NCBI GenBank assembly: GCA_003694975.1
Contig: RFJH01000180.1
Coordinates: 1-5,620, forward strand
Source of the DNA: Anaerolineae bacterium
Lineage (GTDB): Bacteria; Chloroflexota; Anaerolineae; Anaerolineales; Villigracilaceae
DNA length: 5,620 nt
Direction: 5' to 3'
Below, piece after piece: positions 1 through 5,620 of this stretch; position 1 is the first letter of the stretch, and every line of letters starts with the position of its first letter. The notes below the pieces were generated by a model. The model was not told the DNA's origin. It saw only the letters and a program-made list of their open reading frames with translations, and ran no database searches. The position numbers were made by a program, and so were the translations under genes.

Positions 1-78
1 ATCGCGGTCAGCATCCTGGCCGAAATCATCATGCTACGCAACGGCGGAACGGGAAAGCCGATGAAAGCCGAGGTCTGA
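1..78 (+). CDS. XdhC/CoxI-family protein, C-terminal fragment (5' end outside window)
   Basis: Only the last 25 codons are visible, reading IAVSILAEIIMLRNGG and on to ...MKAEV, then TGA at 76-78. The SILAEII-x-LR-x-GG pattern resembles the extreme C-terminus of XdhC/CoxI proteins, where a phrase like 'EIAVSILAEIIAVRRG' closes the Rossmann-type XdhC_C domain. Proteins of this family help insert or sulfurate the molybdenum cofactor of xanthine dehydrogenase- or CO dehydrogenase-type enzymes in the cytoplasm. If the assignment is right, molybdenum hydroxylase genes may lie upstream of the window. The frame is open from base 1. No rho-independent terminator is visible between its stop and the next promoter, so some read-through into the SPFH gene is possible. 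The assignment rests on a short tail, so confidence is moderate. Confidence 0.6.
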   Translation: MAVSILAEIIMLRNGGTGKPMKAEV

Positions 79-129
79 ACGCGACTCCGGGAGTAGGAAA
101 AACGTATACTCAAAGACAGCCTATTTCGC

Positions 130-159
130 TTGTAATCACTTCTTCACATAGGCTATAAT
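130..159 (+). promoter_or_regulatory. Sigma70-type promoter of the SPFH-HTH gene
   Basis: The -35 hexamer TTGTAA (130-135, four of six matches to TTGACA) is separated by 18 bases from a perfect -10 hexamer TATAAT (154-159). Transcription would start near 166, giving a leader of about 25 bases before the ATG at 191. The -10 box overlaps an in-frame upstream ATG at 158-160, so that ATG would not be in the mRNA from this promoter. This comes from motif reading only; no start site has been measured. Confidence 0.7.
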
Positions 160-177
160 GGAATTGCCATCGGCAGA

Positions 178-184
178 AAAGGAG
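178..184 (+). promoter_or_regulatory. Ribosome binding site that fixes the SPFH start at 191
   Basis: AAAGGAG ends 6 bases before the ATG at 191, a standard Shine-Dalgarno spacing. The alternative in-frame ATG at 158 has no purine-rich sequence at the right distance and lies inside the -10 box. This supports the shorter 347-residue protein. Confidence 0.8.
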
Positions 185-190
185 AGAGTT

Positions 191-1234
191 ATGGCCAGAA
201 TTTTTGATGTTATTGAATATCCCAGCGAGATGAAGGACGAAATCGTCCACCGCTTCCCGGAAAGCGGACCGGCGGACTTTCGTATCGGCTCGCAGGTCAT
301 CGTGCGTGAGGCGCAGGCCGCGGTCTTCTTCCGGGACGGCACCGCGCTGGATGTCTTCGGCCCCGGGCGTCACACCATCGCCACGGCGAACATCCCCTTG
401 CTGACTCAAAAACTGCAAGACATCTTCACCAGCGGCAAGACCGTCTTCCCGGCAGAAGTGTACTTCGTTTCCATGCGGGAATTCGCCAACCGCAAGTGGG
501 GCACGCCGCAACCCATCATCGTCCGTAACCCGGGCATGGGGTTGGGCGTGGCGCTTTTGCAGGGCTTTGGGACCTACTCCTTCCAGGTCAGCGACCCGCA
601 GCAGTTCGTTACCCAGATTGTCGGTGCACAGGGCGTTTACCGCACGGCAGATATCGAGAGTCGCCTGCGCACCATCTTACTTTCCAAATTGCAAGACCTC
701 CTGGGCGAGACGGCGGCAAAACACAGCGTGCCGGAGATGATCGGCCTGACCGAAGAACTCGGCGCCGGTGTGCGCGCCAAAGCGCAGGACGACTTCGCCG
801 CCCTCGGCCTCACCCTCAAGACGTTCTATATCGGCAACCTGAAGCCCTCCGAAAAGTCCGCTCAGGAACTGCGCGATATGGGCATGCTGGATATGGCGAC
901 CTACACCCAACTCCAGGCCGCCGACGCGATGCGCGATGCGGCGCAGAACCCCAGCGGCGGCGCCGGCCTGACGGCGGGCATCGGCGCCGGTATGGGCGTG
1001 GGCGACGCCATCCGACAGGCCATCTCCCAGCAATCCCAGGCGGGCGGTGGGGGGCCTGCAGCAGCCTCCGCGGGCATCCCCGATGTGATGACCCCTTCCG
1101 AAGCAGCGCAAATCCTGCGCGTGGCGGAAGAAGATGTCATCGCTGCCATCGAAGAAGGCAGTCTGAAGGCCAAGAAAATCGGTCGCGCCTATCGCATCAG
1201 CAAGAAGGCCCTCGAGGAATTCCTGAGCGGTTAA
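191..1234 (+). CDS. SPFH (YdjI/virion-core-like) protein with C-terminal excisionase-type HTH domain
   Basis: The product is 347 residues from the ATG at 191. That start is chosen for its ribosome binding site and because MARIFDVIEY matches the usual N-terminus of this SPFH subfamily. Residues about 28-225 form the YdjI-type SPFH region, with the recognisable stretches EAQAAVFFRDG (40-50), ALDVFGPGRHTI (52-63), NIPLL (67-71) and KWGTPQPI (102-109), and GFGTYSFQVSDP at 125-136. A Gly/Ala/Gln-rich linker spans about 255-297. Residues 298-347 form a MerR/excisionase-type winged HTH: TPSEAAQIL helix, DVIAAIEEG recognition helix, then KKIGRAYRISKKALEEFL. SPFH proteins form oligomeric scaffolds at membranes; Bacillus YdjI is linked to the PspA envelope-stress system. 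There is no signal peptide or transmembrane helix, so it is probably cytoplasmic or peripherally membrane-bound. In many relatives the C-terminus is a zinc ribbon, and here the HTH replaces it. It has its own promoter and terminator, so it is probably monocistronic. Whether the HTH binds DNA or a protein is unknown. Confidence 0.88.
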   Translation: MARIFDVIEYPSEMKDEIVHRFPESGPADFRIGSQVIVREAQAAVFFRDGTALDVFGPGRHTIATANIPLLTQKLQDIFTSGKTVFPAEVYFVSMREFANRKWGTPQPIIVRNPGMGLGVALLQGFGTYSFQVSDPQQFVTQIVGAQGVYRTADIESRLRTILLSKLQDLLGETAAKHSVPEMIGLTEELGAGVRAKAQDDFAALGLTLKTFYIGNLKPSEKSAQELRDMGMLDMATYTQLQAADAMRDAAQNPSGGAGLTAGIGAGMGVGDAIRQAISQQSQAGGGGPAAASAGIPDVMTPSEAAQILRVAEEDVIAAIEEGSLKAKKIGRAYRISKKALEEFLSG

Positions 1235-1263
1235 ACCCTGCCCGGCAGTTTCGTCACGACAAG

Positions 1264-1298
1264 AAAAGACCGGCTCCTACGAAAAGGGCCGGTCTTTT
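1264..1298. terminator. Bidirectional rho-independent terminator between convergent genes
   Basis: AAAAGACCGGC (1264-1274) and GCCGGTCTTTT (1288-1298) are perfect 11-base inverted arms. The stem can extend by a G-U and a C-G pair, leaving a loop of about 9 bases (1277-1285). The arm ends supply a T-run on either strand, so the hairpin can stop transcription of the SPFH gene (stop at 1234) from the left and of the CPBP-protease operon (stop at 1372) from the right. It sits 29 bases after the forward stop and about 73 bases beyond the reverse stop. Confidence 0.9.
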
Positions 1299-1371
1299 GC
1301 GCGGCCTGAACACCACAAGGCCGTCCTCCAGGGAGAGCGTTGTCGGCGTTCGCGGGGGTCTGTCCCGGCGA

Positions 1372-2280
1372 TCAGGCGAACATGGCGAAAAAGAAGAAAA
1401 TCACCACATCCTGCAGGAAGTGAATGAACCAGGCCCAGAAGAACCCCCGCGTCTCTGCCATGCTCTTCCCCAGCAGATAACCCAGGAGACCCGCCATGAA
1501 CACGCCCGGCAGGCCGTTGGGCACACCGTAGAAATGCCCCAGGCCAAACAGGATGGCGGTCAACCATAGAGCCTGGTCCTTACCCACCACGGGCAGCAAC
1601 TGGGAGAGCAGAGCGGCACGGAAGGGCAACTCCTCGTTGAAGGCGTTGAGCGCGGCGAAGACCAGGACGAGGGGCAGGAACGGCAAAGCCCGCATCACAT
1701 CCCCCCACGAGGGACGAATACCGGACACCAGGAAGAGCAGTGTGAGCGCGGTGATAATGGCGGCAAGGGGAGGGCCGAAGCGCCTCCAGGGTTCCGGACG
1801 CCGGATCCCCAGCCACCGTACCGGCTCCACCGGAGCATCCGATTGCCCTTTGACCAGAAAATATTGAGCGGGTTTCATCCCTCTGAGGGTAAGCACGGCC
1901 AGAACGACCAGTGAGACGAACAGCCCCAGCAGGTGCACGCCCAGGTTGCTCATCGCCCAGGAGGCGTCCCCGCCAAACCACGCCTGCCATAGCGCGCTCT
2001 CCGCAACCAGGGGGTTCACAATGCCCGCCACAATGTGGATGACGAAGAGGAGCAAGAAGTAACCGAACAAGGGCCGGGCTTCTCGCCAGAGCAGGGTGAG
2101 CACCACGACGAGCAACGCCAGGCCGAGGCGTACCCAGTCGAAGCCGGAGGCATCCTTGCCGAGGACCTCCCGCCACAGAATCAGCGGCAACGTGCTGACC
2201 AGCAACGTCCCCACCCAGGCCACAAGCAGCAAGTATTTCCGCCGAAGAGACCCGGCGGTTTCGGTGGATTGAGATGTCAC
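1372..2280 (-). CDS. CPBP-family intramembrane metalloprotease (CAAX protease/Abi domain)
   Basis: This is a 302-residue polytopic membrane protein. Hydrophobic segments lie near residues 15-36, 50-64, 71-90, 113-132, 169-187, 198-213, 236-248, 256-272 and 280-300. The three CPBP motifs are complete. Motif 1 is EELPFR, giving Glu216, Glu217 and Arg221. Motif 2 is FGLGH, giving Phe245 and His249. Motif 3 is HFLQD, giving His287 and Asp291. In the family (Rce1, bacterial Abi/CPBP proteins) these Glu and His residues activate the catalytic water or bind metal inside the membrane, so this copy should be active. Substrates are unpredictable: known members process prenylated proteins, bacteriocins or signalling peptides, and some give bacteriocin self-immunity. 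The start is a GTG at 2280 with AGGAGG five bases upstream. It is the last gene of the reverse operon, 32 bases after the hydrolase stop, and is followed by the terminator at 1264-1298. No peptide or bacteriocin gene is adjacent to suggest a substrate. Confidence 0.9.
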   Translation of the reverse strand: MTSQSTETAGSLRRKYLLLVAWVGTLLVSTLPLILWREVLGKDASGFDWVRLGLALLVVVLTLLWREARPLFGYFLLLFVIHIVAGIVNPLVAESALWQAWFGGDASWAMSNLGVHLLGLFVSLVVLAVLTLRGMKPAQYFLVKGQSDAPVEPVRWLGIRRPEPWRRFGPPLAAIITALTLLFLVSGIRPSWGDVMRALPFLPLVLVFAALNAFNEELPFRAALLSQLLPVVGKDQALWLTAILFGLGHFYGVPNGLPGVFMAGLLGYLLGKSMAETRGFFWAWFIHFLQDVVIFFFFAMFA

Positions 2281-2285
2281 GGTGT

Positions 2286-2291
2286 CCTCCT
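2286..2291 (-). promoter_or_regulatory. Ribosome binding site supporting the GTG start of the CPBP protease
   Basis: On the reverse strand AGGAGG ends five bases before the GTG at 2280-2278. The site lies in the 32-base gap after the hydrolase stop. There is no room there for a full promoter plus leader, which fits co-transcription with independent translation initiation. Confidence 0.8.
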
Positions 2292-2312
2292 TCCTCGGGT
2301 GCTAACAGCGAA

Positions 2313-3188
2313 TCACTCCTCTTGCAGAAAAGCGATCAAAAGCGGGTTCACCACTTCGGGGCGTTCGTAGTGGGGCAGATGCCCCGCTTCATCAACAGGA
2401 TGGAAGACGGCGGAGGGCATGGCCGCCACCGCGTTCCGACTGAGTTCAAAAGGAATGGTACGGTCTTCTCGCCCCCAGAACAAGAGCACCGGATGCCGCT
2501 CCGAGACGCGCCGGTAAACCGGTCGCATATCATCCAGCATGCCGTGACGCAACGAAGAGAGCAACGCGCTTCGGAAGCCGCGATAGCGCATCTGGGGAAG
2601 GTACTTTGGGAAGTACTCCGGGAAACGCTCCGGACGAAAAAAGTCCTCGCGCTGCGAGGCGAGAAGCAGCCGCCTGCCGAAGAGACTCAGGATAACCTCC
2701 CCCACCACCGGAAAGCGCAGCCAGCGCCCCAGGGCCGAGCGCCCGGTCTGAAAGCCCGCCGGATCGATCAACACCAGACGGCGCACGCGCGCCGGGTGAC
2801 GGTCGGCGAAGGTGCCGACAATCGGCCCACCCATAGAAAGCCCCACCAGGTGAACAGGCTCATCCAGGCCTAGCGTATCGAGCAGGTTCAGGAGTTGGCG
2901 GTCGAAGAGGGAACGGTCATAGGGTCCGCGCGGGCGATCCGAGTAACCGCGTCCGTAGAGGTCGTAGCGCAGGGTGCGGAATCCGGCGCGGGTCAGCGCG
3001 GCGAAGGTCGGGTCCCACACGTAGAAGGGGACGGAGAAGCCGTGCACCAGGACGACCACGTCCCCCTGTTCGGGTCCGGCGAGTTCGTAATGCACCGCGC
3101 CATCGGGCAGTTCCACGAAGCGACCCGGCGCCTCGGCGCGCGCCGCGTCGTCCAGGGAGCGAGTCTCACCGGGGAAAGGCCAGCGCAT
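2313..3188 (-). CDS. Alpha/beta-fold hydrolase (serine hydrolase)
   Basis: The product is 291 residues, a normal length for a single-domain alpha/beta hydrolase with a helical cap. The oxyanion-hole segment VLVHGF is at 46-51. The nucleophile elbow GLSMGG (116-121) places the catalytic serine at Ser118. The acid is probably Asp242 in WGREDRTIP, and the histidine is His270 in EAGHLPHYERP. RYDLYGRGYSDRP (74-86) is another typical segment. The cap (about 145-225) contains a run of aromatic/proline tetrads and the LLSSLRHGM stretch. Family members include esterases, lipases, C-C hydrolases and epoxide- or haloalkane-type enzymes. A nucleophilic Ser rather than Asp rules out the last two, but the substrate cannot be named. 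No signal peptide is evident, so it is probably cytosolic. The ATG lies six bases after the aminopeptidase stop, with a GAGGGG sequence overlapping that stop, so translational coupling is likely. The CPBP protease follows 32 bases later. Confidence 0.9.
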   Translation of the reverse strand: MRWPFPGETRSLDDAARAEAPGRFVELPDGAVHYELAGPEQGDVVVLVHGFSVPFYVWDPTFAALTRAGFRTLRYDLYGRGYSDRPRGPYDRSLFDRQLLNLLDTLGLDEPVHLVGLSMGGPIVGTFADRHPARVRRLVLIDPAGFQTGRSALGRWLRFPVVGEVILSLFGRRLLLASQREDFFRPERFPEYFPKYLPQMRYRGFRSALLSSLRHGMLDDMRPVYRRVSERHPVLLFWGREDRTIPFELSRNAVAAMPSAVFHPVDEAGHLPHYERPEVVNPLLIAFLQEE

Positions 3189-3194
3189 GTCCCC

Positions 3195-4457
3195 TCAGAC
3201 GTCGAAGGCCCACTCCCCGCCGCGCATGACCGGCTCGCGCCCGCCATCGGCGCGGAGACCGTCTATATCCAATTCGGCGGACCCGACCATGAAATCCACG
3301 TGCGCCAGGCTGTTGTTGCCGCCGCGCGCCGCGAACTCGTCTTCTGTGAGCGCCTCGCCGCCCTCCAGCGTGAAGCGATACGCGCCGCCCAGCGCGAGAT
3401 GGCTGGAGGCGTTCTCGTCAATCAGGATGTCGAAGAAGAGGTGCCCGCGGCGGGCGATGGGCGAACTCTGCGGTACCAACGCCACCTCGCCCAGGCGACG
3501 CGCGCCCTCGTCCGTCTCCAGGAGTTTGCGCAACTGGTCTTCGCCCTTCCTCGCCGCGAACGAGACCACGCGTCCCTGCTCGAAGGTGAGGGTGAATTCT
3601 TCGATCAACGTGCCGCCGTAACTCAACGGCAGCGTGGCGCGGACGGTGCCGTCCACGCGCTCGCGGTGGGGCAGGGTGAAAATCTCCTCTGTCGGCAGGT
3701 TGGCGGTGAACTCCACGCCGTTCGCGGCGGTCATGCGGGCGCTGAGCCAGCGATGTCCCTGCGGCAGGCCGACGGTCAGGTCGGTGCCGGGGGCCTTGTA
3801 GTGCAGGGCGACGTATTGCTTCTCGTTCATGTAGCGGCTGCGGGCGAGGAGGTTCCGGATGTGTTCCTGCCAGGCCGCGACCGGGTCGGGGCGGTCCAGG
3901 CGCGTGATTTCGAAGATCGCCTGCCACAGGCGTTCCTCGGCCTGTTCCACGGACAGGTCGGGAAAGACTTTGGCCGCCCACGCCGGCCCGGAGGCCGCGA
4001 CCACACACCAGTTGACCGCGTTGTGCCGGATGGCCTGGCTGATCGGTTGGAAGTGCTGCAGATGCGTTTGCTGCTCCTGAGCGACCAGGTCCGGGTCCTG
4101 GCCGCCGAGCAAATCCGGGTCGTTCGAGCGCACCGACAGGACGGCGTCGCCATGCCGGATGAACTCCATCACGGCGGCGATGTGCCAGGTGGAATACTCG
4201 GCGAACGAATCGCGCGGCGCGTGCTGAAAACGGCTCAGGCGCAGGGACTCGTCACCCCAGATCACGTCCACGTAGCGCGCGCCGGCCTTGTAGGCACTGG
4301 CCGCGATCTTCCGCACCAGCGGCGCAGCGTGCAGCGGCACCCCGCGTGTGGAGGGGTTGTTGATGATCAGACGCTGACCCGGGCGCAGGTTCAGCCCCAC
4401 GCGGACGGTCAGTTCGGCGTAGCGTTCGAGAAGTTGGTCGAAATCGGGAATGGGCAT
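3195..4457 (-). CDS. M29-family metallo-aminopeptidase (AmpS/PepS/aminopeptidase T type)
   Basis: The product is 420 residues from the ATG at 4457, within the usual range for peptidase family M29. These enzymes remove N-terminal amino acids from peptides using a two-metal centre and are usually cytosolic dimers. The metal-ligand motifs are all present and correctly spaced: NLPTEEIFT (253-261; Glu257/Glu258), LGEVALVP (322-329; Glu324), ENASSHLALGGAY (348-360; His353 and Tyr360) and AHVDFMVGS (385-393; His386 and Asp388). The N-terminal domain carries the usual GLNLRPGQRLIINNP start and a YVDVIWGDE segment. The reading frame is open back to an ATG at 4607, but the extra 50 residues look unlike the family and run across the predicted promoter. 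The 4457 start has AGGAGG four bases upstream and is preferred. It is the first gene of a three-gene reverse operon. The product probably recycles peptides; specificity cannot be read from sequence. Confidence 0.92.
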   Translation of the reverse strand: MPIPDFDQLLERYAELTVRVGLNLRPGQRLIINNPSTRGVPLHAAPLVRKIAASAYKAGARYVDVIWGDESLRLSRFQHAPRDSFAEYSTWHIAAVMEFIRHGDAVLSVRSNDPDLLGGQDPDLVAQEQQTHLQHFQPISQAIRHNAVNWCVVAASGPAWAAKVFPDLSVEQAEERLWQAIFEITRLDRPDPVAAWQEHIRNLLARSRYMNEKQYVALHYKAPGTDLTVGLPQGHRWLSARMTAANGVEFTANLPTEEIFTLPHRERVDGTVRATLPLSYGGTLIEEFTLTFEQGRVVSFAARKGEDQLRKLLETDEGARRLGEVALVPQSSPIARRGHLFFDILIDENASSHLALGGAYRFTLEGGEALTEDEFAARGGNNSLAHVDFMVGSAELDIDGLRADGGREPVMRGGEWAFDV

Positions 4458-4461
4458 GAGG

Positions 4462-4467
4462 CCTCCT
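4462..4467 (-). promoter_or_regulatory. Ribosome binding site that fixes the aminopeptidase start at 4457
   Basis: AGGAGG on the reverse strand lies four bases before the ATG at 4457-4455. It selects this start over the in-frame ATG at 4607, which lies upstream of the predicted promoter. Confidence 0.8.
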
Positions 4468-4487
4468 GAAGAGAGAGACGCGAACCA

Positions 4488-4496
4488 AGTATAGCA
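4488..4496 (-). promoter_or_regulatory. Extended -10 promoter of the aminopeptidase-hydrolase-CPBP operon
   Basis: The reverse strand reads TGCTATACT, a -10 hexamer TATACT (5 of 6 to TATAAT) preceded by the TGn extension. No good -35 hexamer lies 16-18 bases upstream, which is usual for extended -10 promoters. Transcription would start near 4481, giving a leader of about 24 bases to the ATG at 4457, much like the leader of the SPFH gene. It is a motif-based prediction. Confidence 0.55.
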
Positions 4497-4610
4497 TGAC
4501 TTTGTTGCGGAAGATGCTTTCCCATGCCGCACCTCCACGCGAATCAACCGGCTGCGGTGAGCGCAACGCCACCGTTGGTAGCGGGTTTTCCTAATCGACA
4601 TTCCCATCGC

Positions 4611-4618
4611 AAGGAGGT
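4611..4618 (+). promoter_or_regulatory. Consensus ribosome binding site of the UMF1-type transporter
   Basis: AAGGAGGT is a full complement to the 16S rRNA tail and ends three bases before the ATG at 4622. It fixes the start and predicts strong translation. I could not find a convincing forward promoter for this gene in 4500-4610. Confidence 0.85.
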
Positions 4619-4621
4619 ATC

Positions 4622-5620
4622 ATGACCACATCCCCCTCTTCCCAGGCCACAGAGAGCAAAGAGAAGAAACGCCGCATCTTCGCCTGGACGATGTACGACT
4701 GGGCGAACTCCGCTTTCGCCACGACCATCATGGCTGCCGTGCTGCCGGTCTACTACGAGAAGGTGGCCGGCGCCAACCTGCCCGGCAACCGCGCCACCGT
4801 CTATTGGGGCTACACCGCTTCCATCGCGCTGCTTCTCATCGCCATCCTCAGTCCCATCCTGGGGGCGATGGCCGATTTCCGTGGCGCGAAGAAACGCTAC
4901 CTCACCGCCTTCGCCCTGCTGGGTATCTTCGGCACCGCATTGCTCTACTTCGTCCAGACGGGCGACTGGTTGATGGCCTCCATCTTTTACATTTTCGGCA
5001 ACGTCGGCTTTGCAGGGGCGAACGTTTTCTACGATTCGCTCCTGCCGCATGTGGCCGGGCCGGAGGAGATTGATAGCGTCTCCGCCAAAGGCTACGCCAT
5101 GGGCTATCTGGGCGGCGGGTTGCTCCTGGCGATCAACCTGGCGATGATCATGCTCGCCCCCGAGGAACTGACCAACTTGATGACGCGCCTGGCCTTCCTC
5201 AGCGTGGCCATCTGGTGGCTGGTCTTCACCATCCCGCTGTGGAAGTGGGTCCCGGAGCCAAAGCGCCGTGTGCTCAAAGGGGAAGAGAACTTCAACCCCG
5301 TCCAGGCAGGCTTCAGCCGTCTGGCGCATACCTTCCGCGAAATCCGAAAATACCGCGAACTTTTCAAATTCCTGATCGCCTTCTGGCTCTACAACGACGG
5401 CATTGGCACCATCATCAAGATGGCCACCATCTACGGGGCAGAGATCGGCATCGGCTCCACCGACCTGATCGGCACCCTCCTGATGGTGCAGTTCGTGGGC
5501 ATCCCCTTCTCTTTCTTCTTCGGCTGGCTGGCAGGCAAGATCGGCACCAAGCGCGCCATCTACCTCTCACTGGTTGTTTATACGCTGATCACCATCGGCG
5601 GCTACTTCATGAGCACCGCG
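4622..5620 (+). CDS. UMF1/Atg22-like MFS transporter, 3' end outside window
   Basis: The frame is open for 333 codons and continues past the window. UMF1-type proteins are usually about 420-450 residues, so roughly the last quarter is missing. After a charged cytosolic N-terminus comes the family hallmark YDWANSAFATTIMAAVLPVYY (its first 20 residues are 25-44), forming helix 1. MFS motif A appears as GAMADFRGAKKR (81-92) between helices 2 and 3, and its counterpart in the second half is GWLAGKIGTKR (301-311). FYDSLLPHVA (136-145), KGYAMGYLGGG (156-166) and FWLYNDGIGTI (254-264) are further typical stretches. About nine hydrophobic helices are visible, with a charged central loop at 209-246. 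The family includes yeast Atg22, a vacuolar amino-acid exporter; bacterial members are largely uncharacterised, so amino-acid or peptide-product transport across the cytoplasmic membrane is only a possibility. It is transcribed divergently from the aminopeptidase operon, with 164 bases between the two starts. Confidence 0.9.
   Translation, partial: MTTSPSSQATESKEKKRRIFAWTMYDWANSAFATTIMAAVLPVYYEKVAGANLPGNRATVYWGYTASIALLLIAILSPILGAMADFRGAKKRYLTAFALLGIFGTALLYFVQTGDWLMASIFYIFGNVGFAGANVFYDSLLPHVAGPEEIDSVSAKGYAMGYLGGGLLLAINLAMIMLAPEELTNLMTRLAFLSVAIWWLVFTIPLWKWVPEPKRRVLKGEENFNPVQAGFSRLAHTFREIRKYRELFKFLIAFWLYNDGIGTIIKMATIYGAEIGIGSTDLIGTLLMVQFVGIPFSFFFGWLAGKIGTKRAIYLSLVVYTLITIGGYFMSTA

Noticed and set aside
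84..94. Short palindrome ACTCC-G-GGAGT between the XdhC-like stop and the SPFH promoter
   Set aside because: The arms are only 5 bases with no T-run, so it is not a terminator. As an operator it is unsupported without conservation data.
105..110. TATACT as a second -10 box upstream of the SPFH gene
   Set aside because: No -35-like hexamer lies at a suitable distance, and the 130-159 promoter is stronger and better placed.
1302..1323. Six-base inverted repeat (CGGCCT and AGGCCG) next to the terminator
   Set aside because: The stem is short, the loop is 10 bases and no T-run follows on either strand. The adjacent hairpin at 1264-1298 is a far better terminator.
1580..2176. Overlapping reverse and forward frames within the CPBP protease gene
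   Set aside because: The CPBP frame carries all three catalytic motifs and the membrane helices. The other frames are Arg/Gly/Pro-rich shadows.
1372..2280. CPBP (Abi) protease as evidence of a phage-defence or bacteriocin-immunity system
   Set aside because: The 'Abi' name is a family label. There is no bacteriocin peptide, toxin, nuclease or other defence gene nearby, and the neighbours look like general hydrolases.
2895..4469. A 524-codon forward open frame antisense to the aminopeptidase and hydrolase genes
   Set aside because: It lies opposite two well-supported genes with intact catalytic motifs. Its translation is rich in Arg, Ala, Gly, His and Val with no recognisable domain, and such long antisense frames are common in GC-rich DNA.
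4458..4607. A 50-residue N-terminal extension of the aminopeptidase starting at 4607
   Set aside because: It crosses the predicted extended -10 promoter, looks unlike M29 proteins and lacks a good ribosome binding site. The start at 4457 has AGGAGG.
4544..5329. A 261-codon reverse open frame opposite the transporter gene
   Set aside because: The forward strand encodes a clear UMF1-type transporter with consensus ribosome binding site. The reverse translation is low-complexity, rich in Gly, Asp, Gln and His, with no domain.

Overview
The window reads as an ordinary stretch of a GC-rich (my impression about 60%) bacterial chromosome. The compact layout, strong AGGAGG-type ribosome binding sites, an excisionase-type helix-turn-helix on an SPFH protein, an M29 aminopeptidase and a UMF1/Atg22-like transporter fit a member of the Chloroflexota (Anaerolineae-like). 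That placement is inferred from gene style only. I see no insertion sequence, CRISPR array, tRNA, rRNA or prophage signature.

Layout. Positions 1-78 hold the last 25 codons of a forward gene that looks like the C-terminus of an XdhC/CoxI-family molybdoenzyme maturation protein. A sigma70-like promoter (130-159) then drives a forward gene (191-1234) for a YdjI-type SPFH scaffold protein. Its C-terminus is an excisionase/MerR-like DNA-binding domain rather than the zinc ribbon often seen in this family. A strong symmetric hairpin (1264-1298) ends this gene, and it also ends the operon converging from the right.

The reverse-strand operon runs from about 4481 down to 1372: an M29 metallo-aminopeptidase (4457-3195), an alpha/beta hydrolase (3188-2313) and a CPBP-family intramembrane metalloprotease (2280-1372). 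Gaps are only 6 and 31-32 bases, and one extended -10 promoter lies just upstream of the aminopeptidase. Divergent from it, a forward UMF1/Atg22-like major facilitator transporter starts at 4622 and runs off the window end after 333 codons.

How the genes may work together. The three reverse genes are all hydrolases: a cytosolic aminopeptidase, a soluble serine hydrolase and a membrane-embedded protease. The divergent transporter belongs to a family whose yeast relative exports amino acids from the vacuole, so a peptide/amino-acid turnover theme is possible but unproven. The SPFH-HTH protein is its own transcription unit. Its architecture is the most noteworthy item here, because it could link a membrane or envelope scaffold to DNA or to a protein partner. 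I did not find a convincing wholly new system in this window.
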